Origin: Flavobacterium hibisci
GTDB lineage: Bacteria > Bacteroidota > Bacteroidia > Flavobacteriales > Flavobacteriaceae
Length of the DNA: 64,000 nucleotides
NCBI RefSeq assembly: GCF_020026925.1
Contig: NZ_JAIQDW010000005.1
Location: forward strand, 124,001-188,000
Direction of reading: 5' to 3'
Numbering within the stretch: the stretch's first letter is position 1; each line of letters begins with the position of its first letter. The position numbers and the translations under genes are program-made. Below, one piece after another: positions 47,070-60,850 of this stretch. Under the pieces are notes generated by a model, which worked only from the letters and a program-made list of their open reading frames with translations, was not told the origin of the DNA and made no database searches.

Positions 47070-48623
47070 ATGAAAAATAATATTCAGAAAATTATCTTTA
47101 AGAACCTTATACTTTTATTAATTGCACTTACCTATTCGTGTAATGATGATATATCGGAGCGTAATGAGTTCCCTAAATTAAATCCAGCAGATACAGATGC
47201 TTCAGCAGGCAACTGGAAACCTTTTCTTTTAACAGCGCCCGACGAATTTTCAATAGACGCTCCCATTACTACCAATAACCCAGCTTATACCAGGGAAATT
47301 AACGAGATCAAAAGTTTTCAGGCTGAGATTACTAATGAACAAAAAAAAATCATCAATTACTGGAGTGCCGGGAGTGTTTTACGCTGGAATGAAATTTTGA
47401 GAACATTAGTAGCCAGACACAATCGTCCGCCTTATCAAAATGAAGACGGAACCTATCCGGCACCTTCCGGAGCAAATCCGTTTGCATATCCTCAATTTCC
47501 ATTTTCTAATCCACCTTATGCAGCGAGAGCTTATGCATATGTTTGTGCTGCTCAATAGGATGCTTTGATTGCAGCATGGCATTATAAAAAACTGTACAAC
47601 AGACCCGCACCATATGTAGTTGATCCAACACTGCAGGTTCTAATTCCAAAAAGCACTTTACCATCCTATCCTTCAGAAGATGCTGTCGTCACGGGAGTTA
47701 CTGTCGAATTATTAAAATTATTATTTCCAACTGAAATCGCTTATGTAAATAAAAAAGCAGAAGAAGAAAAACTATACCGTTTAATCAGTGGTGCCAATGT
47801 ACGTTCTGATATTGATGCCGGAATAATTCTAGGAAGAAAAGTTGCTACAAAATTCATAACTCGCGCTTCATCAGATGGTGCCGGAGCGGCAATTGGAACA
47901 CCTGAAATATGGGCTTCATTAGAATCTCAAACAGCTGCAAAAGGAGAAACGCCATGGAAATCATTAGAAGTTCCTGCCAGACCGCCTATGCTTCCATTAT
48001 TCGGAAAAGTGAAGTCGTTTTTAATGACCGAAGCTGATGTTGTAGCAAATCGTCCTCCAGCTCCTCCTTCTACCAAATCTGATGCTTTTGCAAAAGAACT
48101 GGCTGAAATAAAAAAATACAGTCAGGACAACTCCAGAAAACATTTGGAAATTGTCAGTTTTTGGGCTGACGGAGTAGATACTTCGACCCCACCCGGACAC
48201 TGGAATGCTATTGCTGCCGAATCTTTTGTAAAGCAACAATACAGCGAAGTTCGATGGGCAAGAAATATGGCGCTGTTAAACATTGCGATGATGGATGCTG
48301 CTATTAGCTGCTGGGATGCTAAATACGCTTATTGTAACCCACGCCCTTGCCAAATGGATCCTTCTATTAAAACAACGACAGGAGTTCCTAATTTCCCGGC
48401 ATATGTTTCCGGCCACTCTACTTTTAGTGCTGCCGCCTGTGCAGTTTTGTCACATTTTATTCCGTCTAAAAAAGAGGAATATGAAGCAATGGCATTAGAA
48501 GCATCAAACTCAAGGATGTATGGTGCTATCCATTACCGAAGTGATTGCGAAAAAGGATTGGAATTAGGCAAAAAAGTTGGCGGTTTTGCCGTTGCCAGGG
48601 CTGCTACTGACGGGGCAGAATAG
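47070..48623 (+). pseudogene. PAP2/vanadium haloperoxidase-family lipoprotein interrupted by an in-frame TAG
   Basis: The frame runs from ATG 47070 (lipoprotein signal, Cys in TYSCNDD near residue 24) to 47558, where TAG interrupts it, and continues in the same frame from GAT at 47559 to the stop at 48623. Read through, it would be about 517 residues. The stop follows AYAYVCAAQ and precedes DALIAAWHYKK; in related proteins a Tyr fits between (AAQYDA), so TAT or TAC to TAG is the simplest event. The C-terminal lobe keeps Lys (48321), Arg (48342), SGH (48408-48416), Arg (48513) and His (48531) at exact spacing. A TTG at 47565 could restart translation but without a signal peptide. The family is clear; whether it is broken, read through or a sequencing error is open. 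Confidence 0.85.
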
Positions 48624-48967
48624 AAGTACTGACTTAATATTCATCATAATCCAAATTAAACCTGGCAGTCGTTACATCTGCCAGGTTTTTATATTTATAA
48701 AACAAACCGTTTTTTAATCAATTGCCAAGGTAAATACTGTAAAGTTTCATACTGCATAACAGACATGATGCATTTTTTATCCAGCTTTAAAAATTTAGCT
48801 TTTTTTCATTTAAGTCTGCTTCATTTATTATATAAAATGCTCGATTTGTATGATTCCAATACCTGTCATTCGGCTACTTTTGAAAACTTTAATCGGGTTT
48901 ATTTCCGAATTTATCATTAAATCAAATTATTTAATTTAACCAATTAAGGGTTTCTAAAACATATAAA
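48624..48967. other. 344-base region between module B and the GH3 gene
   Basis: It contains the module B terminator at its start and a TACTTTTG (48875-48882) that fits a -7 promoter box for GH3 but lacks a well-spaced -33 partner. No gene is seen. Confidence 0.55.
48659..48692 (+). terminator. Rho-independent terminator after module B
   Basis: A 10-bp perfect stem AACCTGGCAG (48659-48668) with CTGCCAGGTT (48678-48687), a 9-base loop and a T-run. It follows the last stop by 35 bases and closes the plus-strand operon. Confidence 0.92.
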
Positions 48968-51130
48968 ATGAGATTACGATTTATGGCTATTGTTTTGTTT
49001 TCAGCATTTCAAAGTTCTTTTTCACAAACAGATAATGCTGTTGAAAAAAGAATTGAGGATTTAATTAAGAAAATGACTTTGAAAGAAAAGGTCGGTATGC
49101 TGCATGGAAATTCAAAATTTTACACTGAACAAATAAAACATCTTGGTATTCCGGAATGGGCTCTATCTGACGGTCCGCACGGAGTCAGGGCAGAAATGAA
49201 TCGTCATAACTGGAAATACACCGGACAAACTGATGATTTCTCTACCTCATTTCCTCCCGGAACAGCTATGGCGGCAAGCTGGAACTTAAATCTGGCTAAA
49301 CAGCGTGGATTTGTTTTAGGCGAAGAAGCACGTTTCCGTAAAAAAGACGTTTTACTAGGACCGGGAATCAATATTATCCGTTCTCCGCTCTGTGGTCGAA
49401 ACTTTGAATATTTGAGCGAAGATCCTTTTCTTATTTCTCAACTTTCAATAAATTATATCAAAGCTTTACAAACAAAAGATGTTGCAGCTTGTGTAAAACA
49501 TTTCGTAGCCAATAATCAGGAAGAAAATCGTTTTGTAGTAGATGTAACAATGAGTGAAAGGGCTTTACGAGAAATTTATTTACCGGGTTTTAAAGCTTCC
49601 GTTGTTGATGCCGGAACATTAGGAGTTATGGGTGCTTATAATAAATTCAGAGGTGAATATTGTACCGAAAACACTTATTTGGGGAGAACAATTTTACGAA
49701 ATGAATTTAATTTCAAAGGTGTTTACATGTCGGATTGGGATGCTGTGCACAGTACAGAAAAAGCAGCTTTGGCTGGTTTGGACTTAGAAATGGGAACCGA
49801 AAAAGAAAACTACAACGACTGGTACTTTGCTGATCCTTTGATTAAAGCGGTAAAAGAAGGACGTGTAAAAGAAAGCGTGGTTAATGAAAAAGTGGCCAAT
49901 ATTCTAAGAGTCATGATTAAAACCAAAGTTTTAGATCCTGAAACGCGTGTAAAAGGTACTATAAATACAAAAGAGCATCAGGAGGCAGCCTATCGTTCTG
50001 CTGTAGAAGCTATTGTTTTATTAAAAAACGAAAAGGAAACACTGCCTTTGAACATGAGTGCCATAAAATCAATCGCTATTATTGGTGATAATGCGACCCG
50101 CACGCATTGCGAAGGCGGCTTTAGTTCAGAAATCAAAGCTTTATACGAAGTAACACCACTTAAGGCTATAACCGATAAATATGGAAAGTCGATGCAGATC
50201 AATTTTGCACAAGGCTATGAAAAACAGTCTCATGTTGTCGAAAGAAGCAATGCAGGTCAATTAAATACCGATAAAGTAGATTGGAAATTAATTGATGAAG
50301 CAGTGGCGCAAGCCAAAAAATCTGATGTAGCAATCGTTTTTGCAGGTTTAAACCATGATTTTGATTCAGAATCATTTGACAGACTGCACATGAGACTGCC
50401 ATACGGACAAGAGACTTTGATTCAGGAAGTAGCTAAAGCAAATCCTAAAACGATTGTCGTAATTGTTGCAGGTTCTCCAGTTGAACTGGCAGGTATTGAA
50501 TCCCGTGTTCCAGCCTTAGTGTGGGGATGGTATGGCGGAATGGAAGCCGGAAACGCTGTTATTGATGTATTAAGTGGAAAAGAATTTCCTTCAGGAAAAC
50601 TGCCATTTACTCTTCCGGTTACTTTAAGTCAGTCTCCTGCTCATGCATTGGGAGCCTACCCGGGACACGATTTGAAAGTAAATTATGATGAAGATATTCT
50701 GGTAGGGTATCGTTGGTTCGACACTAAAGGAATTGAGCCTCAACATCCTTTTGGTTATGGCTTATCTTATACTTCTTTTGAAATTTCTAATGTTACATCT
50801 GACAAGAAAGTTTATAACGTTAATGACGAAATAACAGTCAAATTCAATATTAAAAACACAGGAAAATCAAACGGTGCTGAAGTTGTTCAATTGTATGTTG
50901 GACAAACTAATGCATCTGTTCTAAGACCTAAAAAGGAATTAAAAGCTTTTGATAAAATATTCCTTGCTCCTGGAGAACAAAAAACTGTGGACTTAAAAGT
51001 AAAAGTAAAAGATCTGGCTTTCTATGATGAAAAAACTTCCGGATGGAAAATCGAACCTGGTGAATTTACGCTTTATACTGCAACATCTGCCAAAAATATT
51101 GTGAGTAGTTTTTCTGTAAATGTAAAATAA
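48968..51130 (+). CDS. GH3 beta-glycosidase (beta-xylosidase/beta-glucosidase)
   Basis: A 720-residue protein with a signal peptide (about 1-19, ending SSFSQ). The (beta/alpha)8 domain carries the GH3 nucleophile Asp256 in FKGVYMSDWDAVHS and the upstream KHFVANNQEENR segment. The second domain holds the candidate acid/base region, and a fibronectin-III-like domain ends the protein (about 620-720, HPFGYGLSYTSFEIS onward). GH3 enzymes of this layout hydrolyse beta-linked xylose or glucose from non-reducing ends. In the xylan locus, beta-xylosidase activity is the more likely role. It is a single plus-strand gene, converging with the GH30 operon, and has its own terminator. Confidence 0.92.
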   Translation: MRLRFMAIVLFSAFQSSFSQTDNAVEKRIEDLIKKMTLKEKVGMLHGNSKFYTEQIKHLGIPEWALSDGPHGVRAEMNRHNWKYTGQTDDFSTSFPPGTAMAASWNLNLAKQRGFVLGEEARFRKKDVLLGPGINIIRSPLCGRNFEYLSEDPFLISQLSINYIKALQTKDVAACVKHFVANNQEENRFVVDVTMSERALREIYLPGFKASVVDAGTLGVMGAYNKFRGEYCTENTYLGRTILRNEFNFKGVYMSDWDAVHSTEKAALAGLDLEMGTEKENYNDWYFADPLIKAVKEGRVKESVVNEKVANILRVMIKTKVLDPETRVKGTINTKEHQEAAYRSAVEAIVLLKNEKETLPLNMSAIKSIAIIGDNATRTHCEGGFSSEIKALYEVTPLKAITDKYGKSMQINFAQGYEKQSHVVERSNAGQLNTDKVDWKLIDEAVAQAKKSDVAIVFAGLNHDFDSESFDRLHMRLPYGQETLIQEVAKANPKTIVVIVAGSPVELAGIESRVPALVWGWYGGMEAGNAVIDVLSGKEFPSGKLPFTLPVTLSQSPAHALGAYPGHDLKVNYDEDILVGYRWFDTKGIEPQHPFGYGLSYTSFEISNVTSDKKVYNVNDEITVKFNIKNTGKSNGAEVVQLYVGQTNASVLRPKKELKAFDKIFLAPGEQKTVDLKVKVKDLAFYDEKTSGWKIEPGEFTLYTATSAKNIVSSFSVNVK

Positions 51131-51170
51131 CACAATACACTGCCTGATATTAAAAATATTTTCCTTAGTA

Positions 51171-51203
51171 AGAAAAAAAGTTGTCTTTCGGCAACTTTTT
51201 TAT
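51171..51203 (+). terminator. Rho-independent terminator after GH3
   Basis: A-run, then GTTGTC (51180-51185), a UUUC loop and GGCAAC (51190-51195) with one G-U pair, then TTTTTT. Because A and T runs flank the stem, it could act on both strands. Confidence 0.88.
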
Positions 51204-51307
51204 TTTAATTCAAATACACTTTAATTTTTCATGATGCTCTAAAACTACACGAAAACAAACTGAAATTAATGAATTAACATATTTATTTTCCTTCAATAGT
51301 TTTAAAA

Positions 51308-51344
51308 AATTACCCCTGCAATAAGTAAATTATCGCAGGGGTAA
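51308..51344 (-). terminator. Rho-independent terminator of the GH30 operon
   Basis: A 10-bp perfect stem (TTACCCCTGC at 51310-51319 with 51335-51344), a 15-base loop, and a T-run on the minus strand beyond 51310. It lies 70 bases after the GH30 stop codon. Confidence 0.85.
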
Positions 51345-51414
51345 AATATTTTAAGGTTCCAATTTTAATTTTTTTATTAACCTAAAACATTCATTTTTTT
51401 CCCGGACAATAAAT

Positions 51415-54126
51415 TTATCTTTTTATAAACTTCTTCACTATTTTAGACTGACCGTTTGTTCCATTAATAAAATAAACTCCGGCAGGCAATGATTCTATTG
51501 TTATTTTGGTATTGCCGTTTTTCAAAGTCCCTGAGTTCACTAAACTTCCCTGAATATCGAAAATTTTATAATCAAAATCAGAAGACAGCATATCAACAAA
51601 AATCTCCTCTACTGCAGGATTTGGATATAACGTGAAATCCTCCTTGCTTAATTCTTTCTTATTTGTACTTAATGTATTAAATTCAAAAGGAAGAACCGCA
51701 GCATTATATCCGCTTTTTTCACTTAAGTAAAAACGAAATGATGAAATTAAGGGCTCACTTCCAACAGTTACAGGATAAAATGCCGTAACATTATTTACCG
51801 TCTTCAATGTGTAACTTCCGGCAGGAGCTTTAATACCAATGTAAACCGGATTCATCTGATTAACAGTTAAAGCCTTTGGTGTTGAAACATTTCCGGTACC
51901 ATTAAAAACAAATGTACCTGAACCACTTAATAAAACAGGAGTATTAGCCGGAATTGTACCTTCAATTTGATTACATACTATTTTAGCAGATGATGGATTC
52001 ATTGTATAAACTGTAACACCTTGAGGTATAGCTGCCTCAAATGGAAGAACTAAAATGTCATAATCTGTAATCGTTTTGGTAAAAGATGCAGCTGTAGCTG
52101 AAAAACCAAAAGGAACATTAAAATCACCATCCAGATCCATAAGGTTTAAATTATTGCTCACAGTTCCGGATACAACATTCATAGCAGTATTATTCGTCGT
52201 TACATAAAAAATACTATTTTTATTGGCTGATTTGGCATGCCAGTCCTGAGATGAACTTATACCTGCGGCATTTCTAAAATCTAATGACACATATTTGGTG
52301 CTTTCCAGTGCATCCATCAAAAGACTGTCATCTTCTGAATATGTACCTCCAAATTCGGCTGCTTTTTCATCAGCAATATTAAAATATACATCACCTAAGT
52401 TTAAAGTAAGTACTGAACTGTAATTAGAATTTCTCAGGCCAATAATTCCGGTACATCCATCTGTTAAAACGGCTTTAGATATATCAAATGTCAAATCAAA
52501 TTCAACTCCGGTAGGGAAATTGAATTTTCCATAGTTTTTAGACTTTACCTGCCCATTATCATTGATATAATAAAGCGTTGTATTGTCAGTATTAGCCTGG
52601 TTTGCAGTAGTAAAGCTTTTAACATGCATTATAAGTTTATTATAACGATTGTCTAATTTCAAATATCCATTAGAATCGGTCATATTAGCACTTATGAGCG
52701 GATTTGCGTTTGCAAATGTCACAGTTTTGCCACTAATCTGGTATGTTGTTCCAAACGCAGGATTTGTAACAGACTGGTTTTCGATCTTAGCGTAATGAAC
52801 TTCTTTACTTGTCATTTGTGAAGCGATTCTGTCTTTGCTCTTTTCAAAAATTAAAGTAATAAAACTAGAAGGATCAATACTCACTACGGGACGGAATGTT
52901 TCTGCAAAATTAACCCCAGTATTCTGCAAATCAATAGTCTGAGTGGTTATTGTTTTAGTACCTTTTACAGCATAAAATGGCAAATCTACAGTTAGATTAT
53001 AGGTATTCTGTGATGGATTAATTATGGTGAGGACAACTTTATCACCTGCATCATTGATGTACGAAGAGCCTTTAAGCTGTGCAGTAGCGTCGCTCCATGT
53101 TGCTTCTATACGTGTTGTACCTGTGGTGAATTTTGCATATTGCGAAAGTATGTGCCCTCTTTTGGTAATTTCTCCGGCAGTTGTTCCGTTTGATCCATCA
53201 CCCATCAGAGCGTAATATCGTTTAGTAGCATAGTGAATCCAGGCATTAACGTTTCCTAACATTGCATCATTGACACTATTTGCGAAACTAAAAGCGTCAA
53301 TTCCCCAATTGAAATCACGAACCGTACCTCCCGAATTCCAGTTAATAAGATACTCTGTCATCCATATCTGCTTATTGTAATTCTGAAATTGTTTGTATTT
53401 GGACTGGATACCACCATACTGATGAACGCCGTAAACTTCAAAATTCTGCATGACATCAGCATCAAGAAAAGCATTTGCATAAGAGTCTGAATAACCGACA
53501 CTTTCAGGCGCAATAACTTTACAATTAATAAGATGACCGAAATTTTTAACGAAAGCAGCTATTTGTGCAGGTGTCCAAATACAGCCCTGATAAGTTGCCC
53601 TTTCATCTGGTTCGTTTTGAATTGAAATATAATCAAGTTCTACCCCATTGTCTCGAAGATAGGTTACATACCGATTCAGATATAAGGCATAATCCTCATA
53701 ATGTTCTTCTTTAAGGTAGCCAATTTGCTGAACCCCATTTTCATCAGTATAAACAGCGACTTCGCTATTGTTCGTCTTCCATTCGGCTGGCATTGTCCAG
53801 GGACTTGCAAAAATCGTTAATCCCAGCTCATTCTTGGCTAATTTAGCAGTGGCAAGAGTTGAAGGCCAGTTACTTTCTCCCGGAATATAAAGACGCATAA
53901 TGTTATAACCTGCATCACTATTTGTTCCCCACATTTTTTTGATTTCGTCAGTTGACATGTAATTATATCCAAACTGGGGACTGCATACAAAACCTCCAAA
54001 ACCGGTAACTTTCTGGTATGTCTTATTTTTATCAATTTGAACTTTTGCATTCTGTGCATACAAACTGGAAGATAACGCAAATAAAACTGCAAACAATATT
54101 GAACTTAATTGGTATAATTTTTTCAT
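51415..54126 (-). CDS. GH30 endo-xylanase-like enzyme with type IX secretion C-terminal domain
   Basis: A 903-residue protein with a signal peptide (1-24). The catalytic (beta/alpha)8 domain with attached beta-structure spans about 27-430. The acid/base is Glu172 (SIQNEPDE) and the nucleophile is Glu258 (IWMTEYL), as in clan GH-A. Residues about 440-830 contain beta-sandwich-like segments, possibly carbohydrate-binding. The last 75 residues form a type A T9SS sorting domain (LYPNPAVEEIF, then GSLVNSGTLKNGNTKI and GVYFI, ending KIVKKFIKR), so the enzyme is exported across the outer membrane. GH30_8 glucuronoxylanases need glucuronate side groups; the corresponding WYxRR-type segment reads HYATKRYYA here, so strict glucuronate dependence is uncertain. 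It is the last gene of its operon. Confidence 0.88.
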   Translation of the reverse strand: MKKLYQLSSILFAVLFALSSSLYAQNAKVQIDKNKTYQKVTGFGGFVCSPQFGYNYMSTDEIKKMWGTNSDAGYNIMRLYIPGESNWPSTLATAKLAKNELGLTIFASPWTMPAEWKTNNSEVAVYTDENGVQQIGYLKEEHYEDYALYLNRYVTYLRDNGVELDYISIQNEPDERATYQGCIWTPAQIAAFVKNFGHLINCKVIAPESVGYSDSYANAFLDADVMQNFEVYGVHQYGGIQSKYKQFQNYNKQIWMTEYLINWNSGGTVRDFNWGIDAFSFANSVNDAMLGNVNAWIHYATKRYYALMGDGSNGTTAGEITKRGHILSQYAKFTTGTTRIEATWSDATAQLKGSSYINDAGDKVVLTIINPSQNTYNLTVDLPFYAVKGTKTITTQTIDLQNTGVNFAETFRPVVSIDPSSFITLIFEKSKDRIASQMTSKEVHYAKIENQSVTNPAFGTTYQISGKTVTFANANPLISANMTDSNGYLKLDNRYNKLIMHVKSFTTANQANTDNTTLYYINDNGQVKSKNYGKFNFPTGVEFDLTFDISKAVLTDGCTGIIGLRNSNYSSVLTLNLGDVYFNIADEKAAEFGGTYSEDDSLLMDALESTKYVSLDFRNAAGISSSQDWHAKSANKNSIFYVTTNNTAMNVVSGTVSNNLNLMDLDGDFNVPFGFSATAASFTKTITDYDILVLPFEAAIPQGVTVYTMNPSSAKIVCNQIEGTIPANTPVLLSGSGTFVFNGTGNVSTPKALTVNQMNPVYIGIKAPAGSYTLKTVNNVTAFYPVTVGSEPLISSFRFYLSEKSGYNAAVLPFEFNTLSTNKKELSKEDFTLYPNPAVEEIFVDMLSSDFDYKIFDIQGSLVNSGTLKNGNTKITIESLPAGVYFINGTNGQSKIVKKFIKR

Positions 54127-54177
54127 ATATTTTACTTTTATTAGTTATTAAAATTGAATCACCTGAAAAATTAGAAT

Positions 54178-56703
54178 TTACTCATACACAATATCACTCT
54201 CGGGAGCGCCAAGGTAAGCCGGCTTTAAACCTCCAGAATCGATAAGGATTTTTTGCAGTACAATTCCTGGATCTAATGCTCGAATACGCAATGTGTGTTT
54301 GCCTGAATTCAAAATATTATGTTTCGTTATGGATTTAATAATATGTTCTGCCTGCCATTTTCCTAACTCACCTTTGTAGTGTCCATTAAAATTTATAATT
54401 TGAGGCTCATTGCTATCAAAAGAAATTTCGTATTTGAGTCCTTTATTACTATTAAAATTGAGGGTTGGGGCTAACCAGAGCTGAACACTAATTTCACCTT
54501 TAGATTCAAAATTGATCTGATATTCCAGAAAAACATTTTCATCTTTTTTTGGATACGCATTTTGAGGAAAAGTCGTTATACCTGATTTTGTTTTCCCAAA
54601 GTCAGGAATGACTTCCCAATGAATATTTTTAGAATTGTTTAAAGCCGAATAATTTTCAGCCTCTATAGAGATATAGCCATTTTTTTCCTGGAAAACAGGT
54701 TTTTTAGAAACTTTTTCTTCAGCGACATAGTTAACTTCAGGAAGGATATTTTTAGGAGCATCGTGCCAGGCTTTGTATCCAATTCTCATCTGATCCATGA
54801 TATGAGTCCATTTTCCACCTGAAATTTCATTATTGTATTTGTTTTGAAGAATAGAATCTCTTGCAAAAGTGCTTTTTACCTGATCTGCAAAAGTATTGGC
54901 TAAAATGTTTTTTTCTGAAGCCAGTTTTCTGTTTTTTGCCTGAGCAAAATACATTTCGTAAAGGTTACTGCAGGCATCTATAGGATATAAAACAAGTTGA
55001 AAATAGGCATCTTTGTATTGCTGTGGAATATCAGTATAAATTCGATAAGCATCAAGTGACAGATTTTTATAATCAGTAACGACGTTTTGAAATTCATTGT
55101 AATTTTCAAGACTGTATGTCCTGCTGTCCAGCATTTCAGGAGTAACTCTTCTGTTGAATTTTGGATACGTATTTAATAGTCTTGCAATTTCTTTAGCATG
55201 CTTTTTTCCGAACTGATCAGCTGCCCATTTTTCGGTAAATTCAAAAAGATTTTGAGAATTGAACTTTTTAGGATTCCATGCCATCTCTAAAAAGAAACTG
55301 ATCGGAAATTCCATTGGTTTAAGATCCCCTACATTGACAATCCATATTTTATCAACCCCGTGTTCATAGCTAAGATTCATTTGTTCCCAGACTCTTTGTA
55401 TCGGGTTTATGTTGATCCATTTCGAATTTCTTGGTGCTCCAACATAATCAAAGTGGTAATACATTCCGTAACCGCCTTTGTGCAAAGGTTTCGTAAGGTC
55501 CGGGAGTTTTCGGACATTTCCCCAGTTATCATCACAAAACAACAGAATAACATCGTCAGGAACCCGCATTCCCTGATCATAATAGTCCTGTACTTCTTTA
55601 TATAATGCCCATACCTGAGGCGTTTGTTCCGCTTTTTTCTGAGTAACGGCTGCAATAATATTACGCTGTTCTTTTACAATATTCTCCAGAAGACTTATAT
55701 TGGTTCCTTCGCTCATCGCTTCATCCCCGTCCCCGCGCATTCCAACTGTTACTAATTTCTCCCAATTCTTACTGCGCTCAATTCCGCCTTTCCAGAATTC
55801 GTCTAAAACAGTTTTATTTTTAGCATAATCCCAAACATTTGGAAGATTGTTTTTTTTAATATATCGACGCCAGTCGGTCTGAGCCAAAGCCATAGGTTCA
55901 TGATGCGAAGTACCTACAATAATTCCCATCTCATTAGCAAGAGGCCCGCTGGCGACATCATCATCATAAAAAGCATTTCCCCACATCGCCGGCCATATAT
56001 AATTGCCTTTTAGACGAAGCAGTAATTCAAAAACTTTTTCATAAAACTTACTATTAAAGCCCCCAAATGTTGCTTTAGACCAACCGCTTAATGCAGGTGC
56101 TTCATCGTTGATAAAAATACCCCTGTATTTTACGGCAGGTTCACCATCACTGTATACTCCTTTCAGAAAATAGATATTTTCTTTTGGCGCAACAGGTACA
56201 TCAGCCCAGTAATACCATGGAGACACACCAATTTGTCGGGACAATTCATATATTCCGTAAATTGTTCCTCGTTTGTCACTGCCTGCAATTACAAGAGCTT
56301 CTTCTACTCCTTTGAACGGATTTTTAACGCTTTGTATAACAAATTTTTCATTTTTTCCTTTAAGGAGCTTTCCGTCAATTTTTTTCTGTTTTACTAAATC
56401 ATCAATGACAGAATTGGTACCCATTACCCCAATTATGATTAGTGGCGAAAACGAATTGGGATTCTGATTAAAAATCGTTGGCTTCTGACCTGTTACTTTT
56501 TCAAAATCTGACTGAAGATTGCTTATCGCGCGCCCAATACCAGGATCTGTTCCTGTATTGACAAAAAAAGAAAGAGAGGTTGATTTCTCTTTCAGAATAA
56601 TAACATCACTGCCTTTTTTATCTGTTATAAAAGACTGAGCCTTTGATTTGCCCGATATACAGATGGTAAACAGTGTTATGATAAATATTGAAAATCTTTT
56701 CAT
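54178..56703 (-). CDS. GH115 xylan alpha-1,2-glucuronidase
   Basis: An 841-residue protein with a signal peptide (about 1-22, ending KSKAQ). GH115 markers include GSDKRGTIYGIYELSRQIGVSPWYYWADVP (here from about residue 141), YRGIFINDEAPALSGW, LLRLKGNYIWPAMWGNAFYDDD, GTSHHEPMALAQTDW and RGDGDEAM. A C-terminal beta-sandwich with the ISIEAENYSALNN segment completes the usual four-domain layout. The enzyme removes 4-O-methylglucuronic or glucuronic acid from internal and terminal xylosyl residues. It is flanked by GH30 (51 bases) and the triple esterase (37 bases) in one operon. This gene is the strongest evidence that the locus targets glucuronoxylan. Confidence 0.93.
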   Translation of the reverse strand: MKRFSIFIITLFTICISGKSKAQSFITDKKGSDVIILKEKSTSLSFFVNTGTDPGIGRAISNLQSDFEKVTGQKPTIFNQNPNSFSPLIIIGVMGTNSVIDDLVKQKKIDGKLLKGKNEKFVIQSVKNPFKGVEEALVIAGSDKRGTIYGIYELSRQIGVSPWYYWADVPVAPKENIYFLKGVYSDGEPAVKYRGIFINDEAPALSGWSKATFGGFNSKFYEKVFELLLRLKGNYIWPAMWGNAFYDDDVASGPLANEMGIIVGTSHHEPMALAQTDWRRYIKKNNLPNVWDYAKNKTVLDEFWKGGIERSKNWEKLVTVGMRGDGDEAMSEGTNISLLENIVKEQRNIIAAVTQKKAEQTPQVWALYKEVQDYYDQGMRVPDDVILLFCDDNWGNVRKLPDLTKPLHKGGYGMYYHFDYVGAPRNSKWININPIQRVWEQMNLSYEHGVDKIWIVNVGDLKPMEFPISFFLEMAWNPKKFNSQNLFEFTEKWAADQFGKKHAKEIARLLNTYPKFNRRVTPEMLDSRTYSLENYNEFQNVVTDYKNLSLDAYRIYTDIPQQYKDAYFQLVLYPIDACSNLYEMYFAQAKNRKLASEKNILANTFADQVKSTFARDSILQNKYNNEISGGKWTHIMDQMRIGYKAWHDAPKNILPEVNYVAEEKVSKKPVFQEKNGYISIEAENYSALNNSKNIHWEVIPDFGKTKSGITTFPQNAYPKKDENVFLEYQINFESKGEISVQLWLAPTLNFNSNKGLKYEISFDSNEPQIINFNGHYKGELGKWQAEHIIKSITKHNILNSGKHTLRIRALDPGIVLQKILIDSGGLKPAYLGAPESDIVYE

Positions 56704-56740
56704 TGTATTTTATTAAAATCAATTATAAAAATTACTTTTT

Positions 56741-60707
<3,967 letters not shown>

Positions 60708-60819
60708 GGGTTCACTTATTTGCATTATACTATTTGGTAGAGTTTTAAATAGACCGGACTGCTATCGGATTGATTTTTTTGAATTACTATTACATACTTA
60801 TTATATGAATTGTATTAGA

Positions 60820-60850
60820 ATTCAAAAGCCGAGAGATTTACCCTCGGCTT
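60820..60850 (-). terminator. Terminator between SusD and the SGNH esterase
   Basis: An 8-bp stem AAGCCGAG (60826-60833) with CTCGGCTT (60843-60850), a 9-base loop and a short T-run on the minus strand. It lies 90 bases after the SusD stop and separates the SusCD transcript from the enzyme operon. Confidence 0.75.

Noticed and set aside
47565-48623. A separate gene starting with TTG at 47565.
   Set aside because: It lacks a signal peptide and its first residues continue the upstream protein in the same frame, so it is treated as the 3' part of one interrupted gene.
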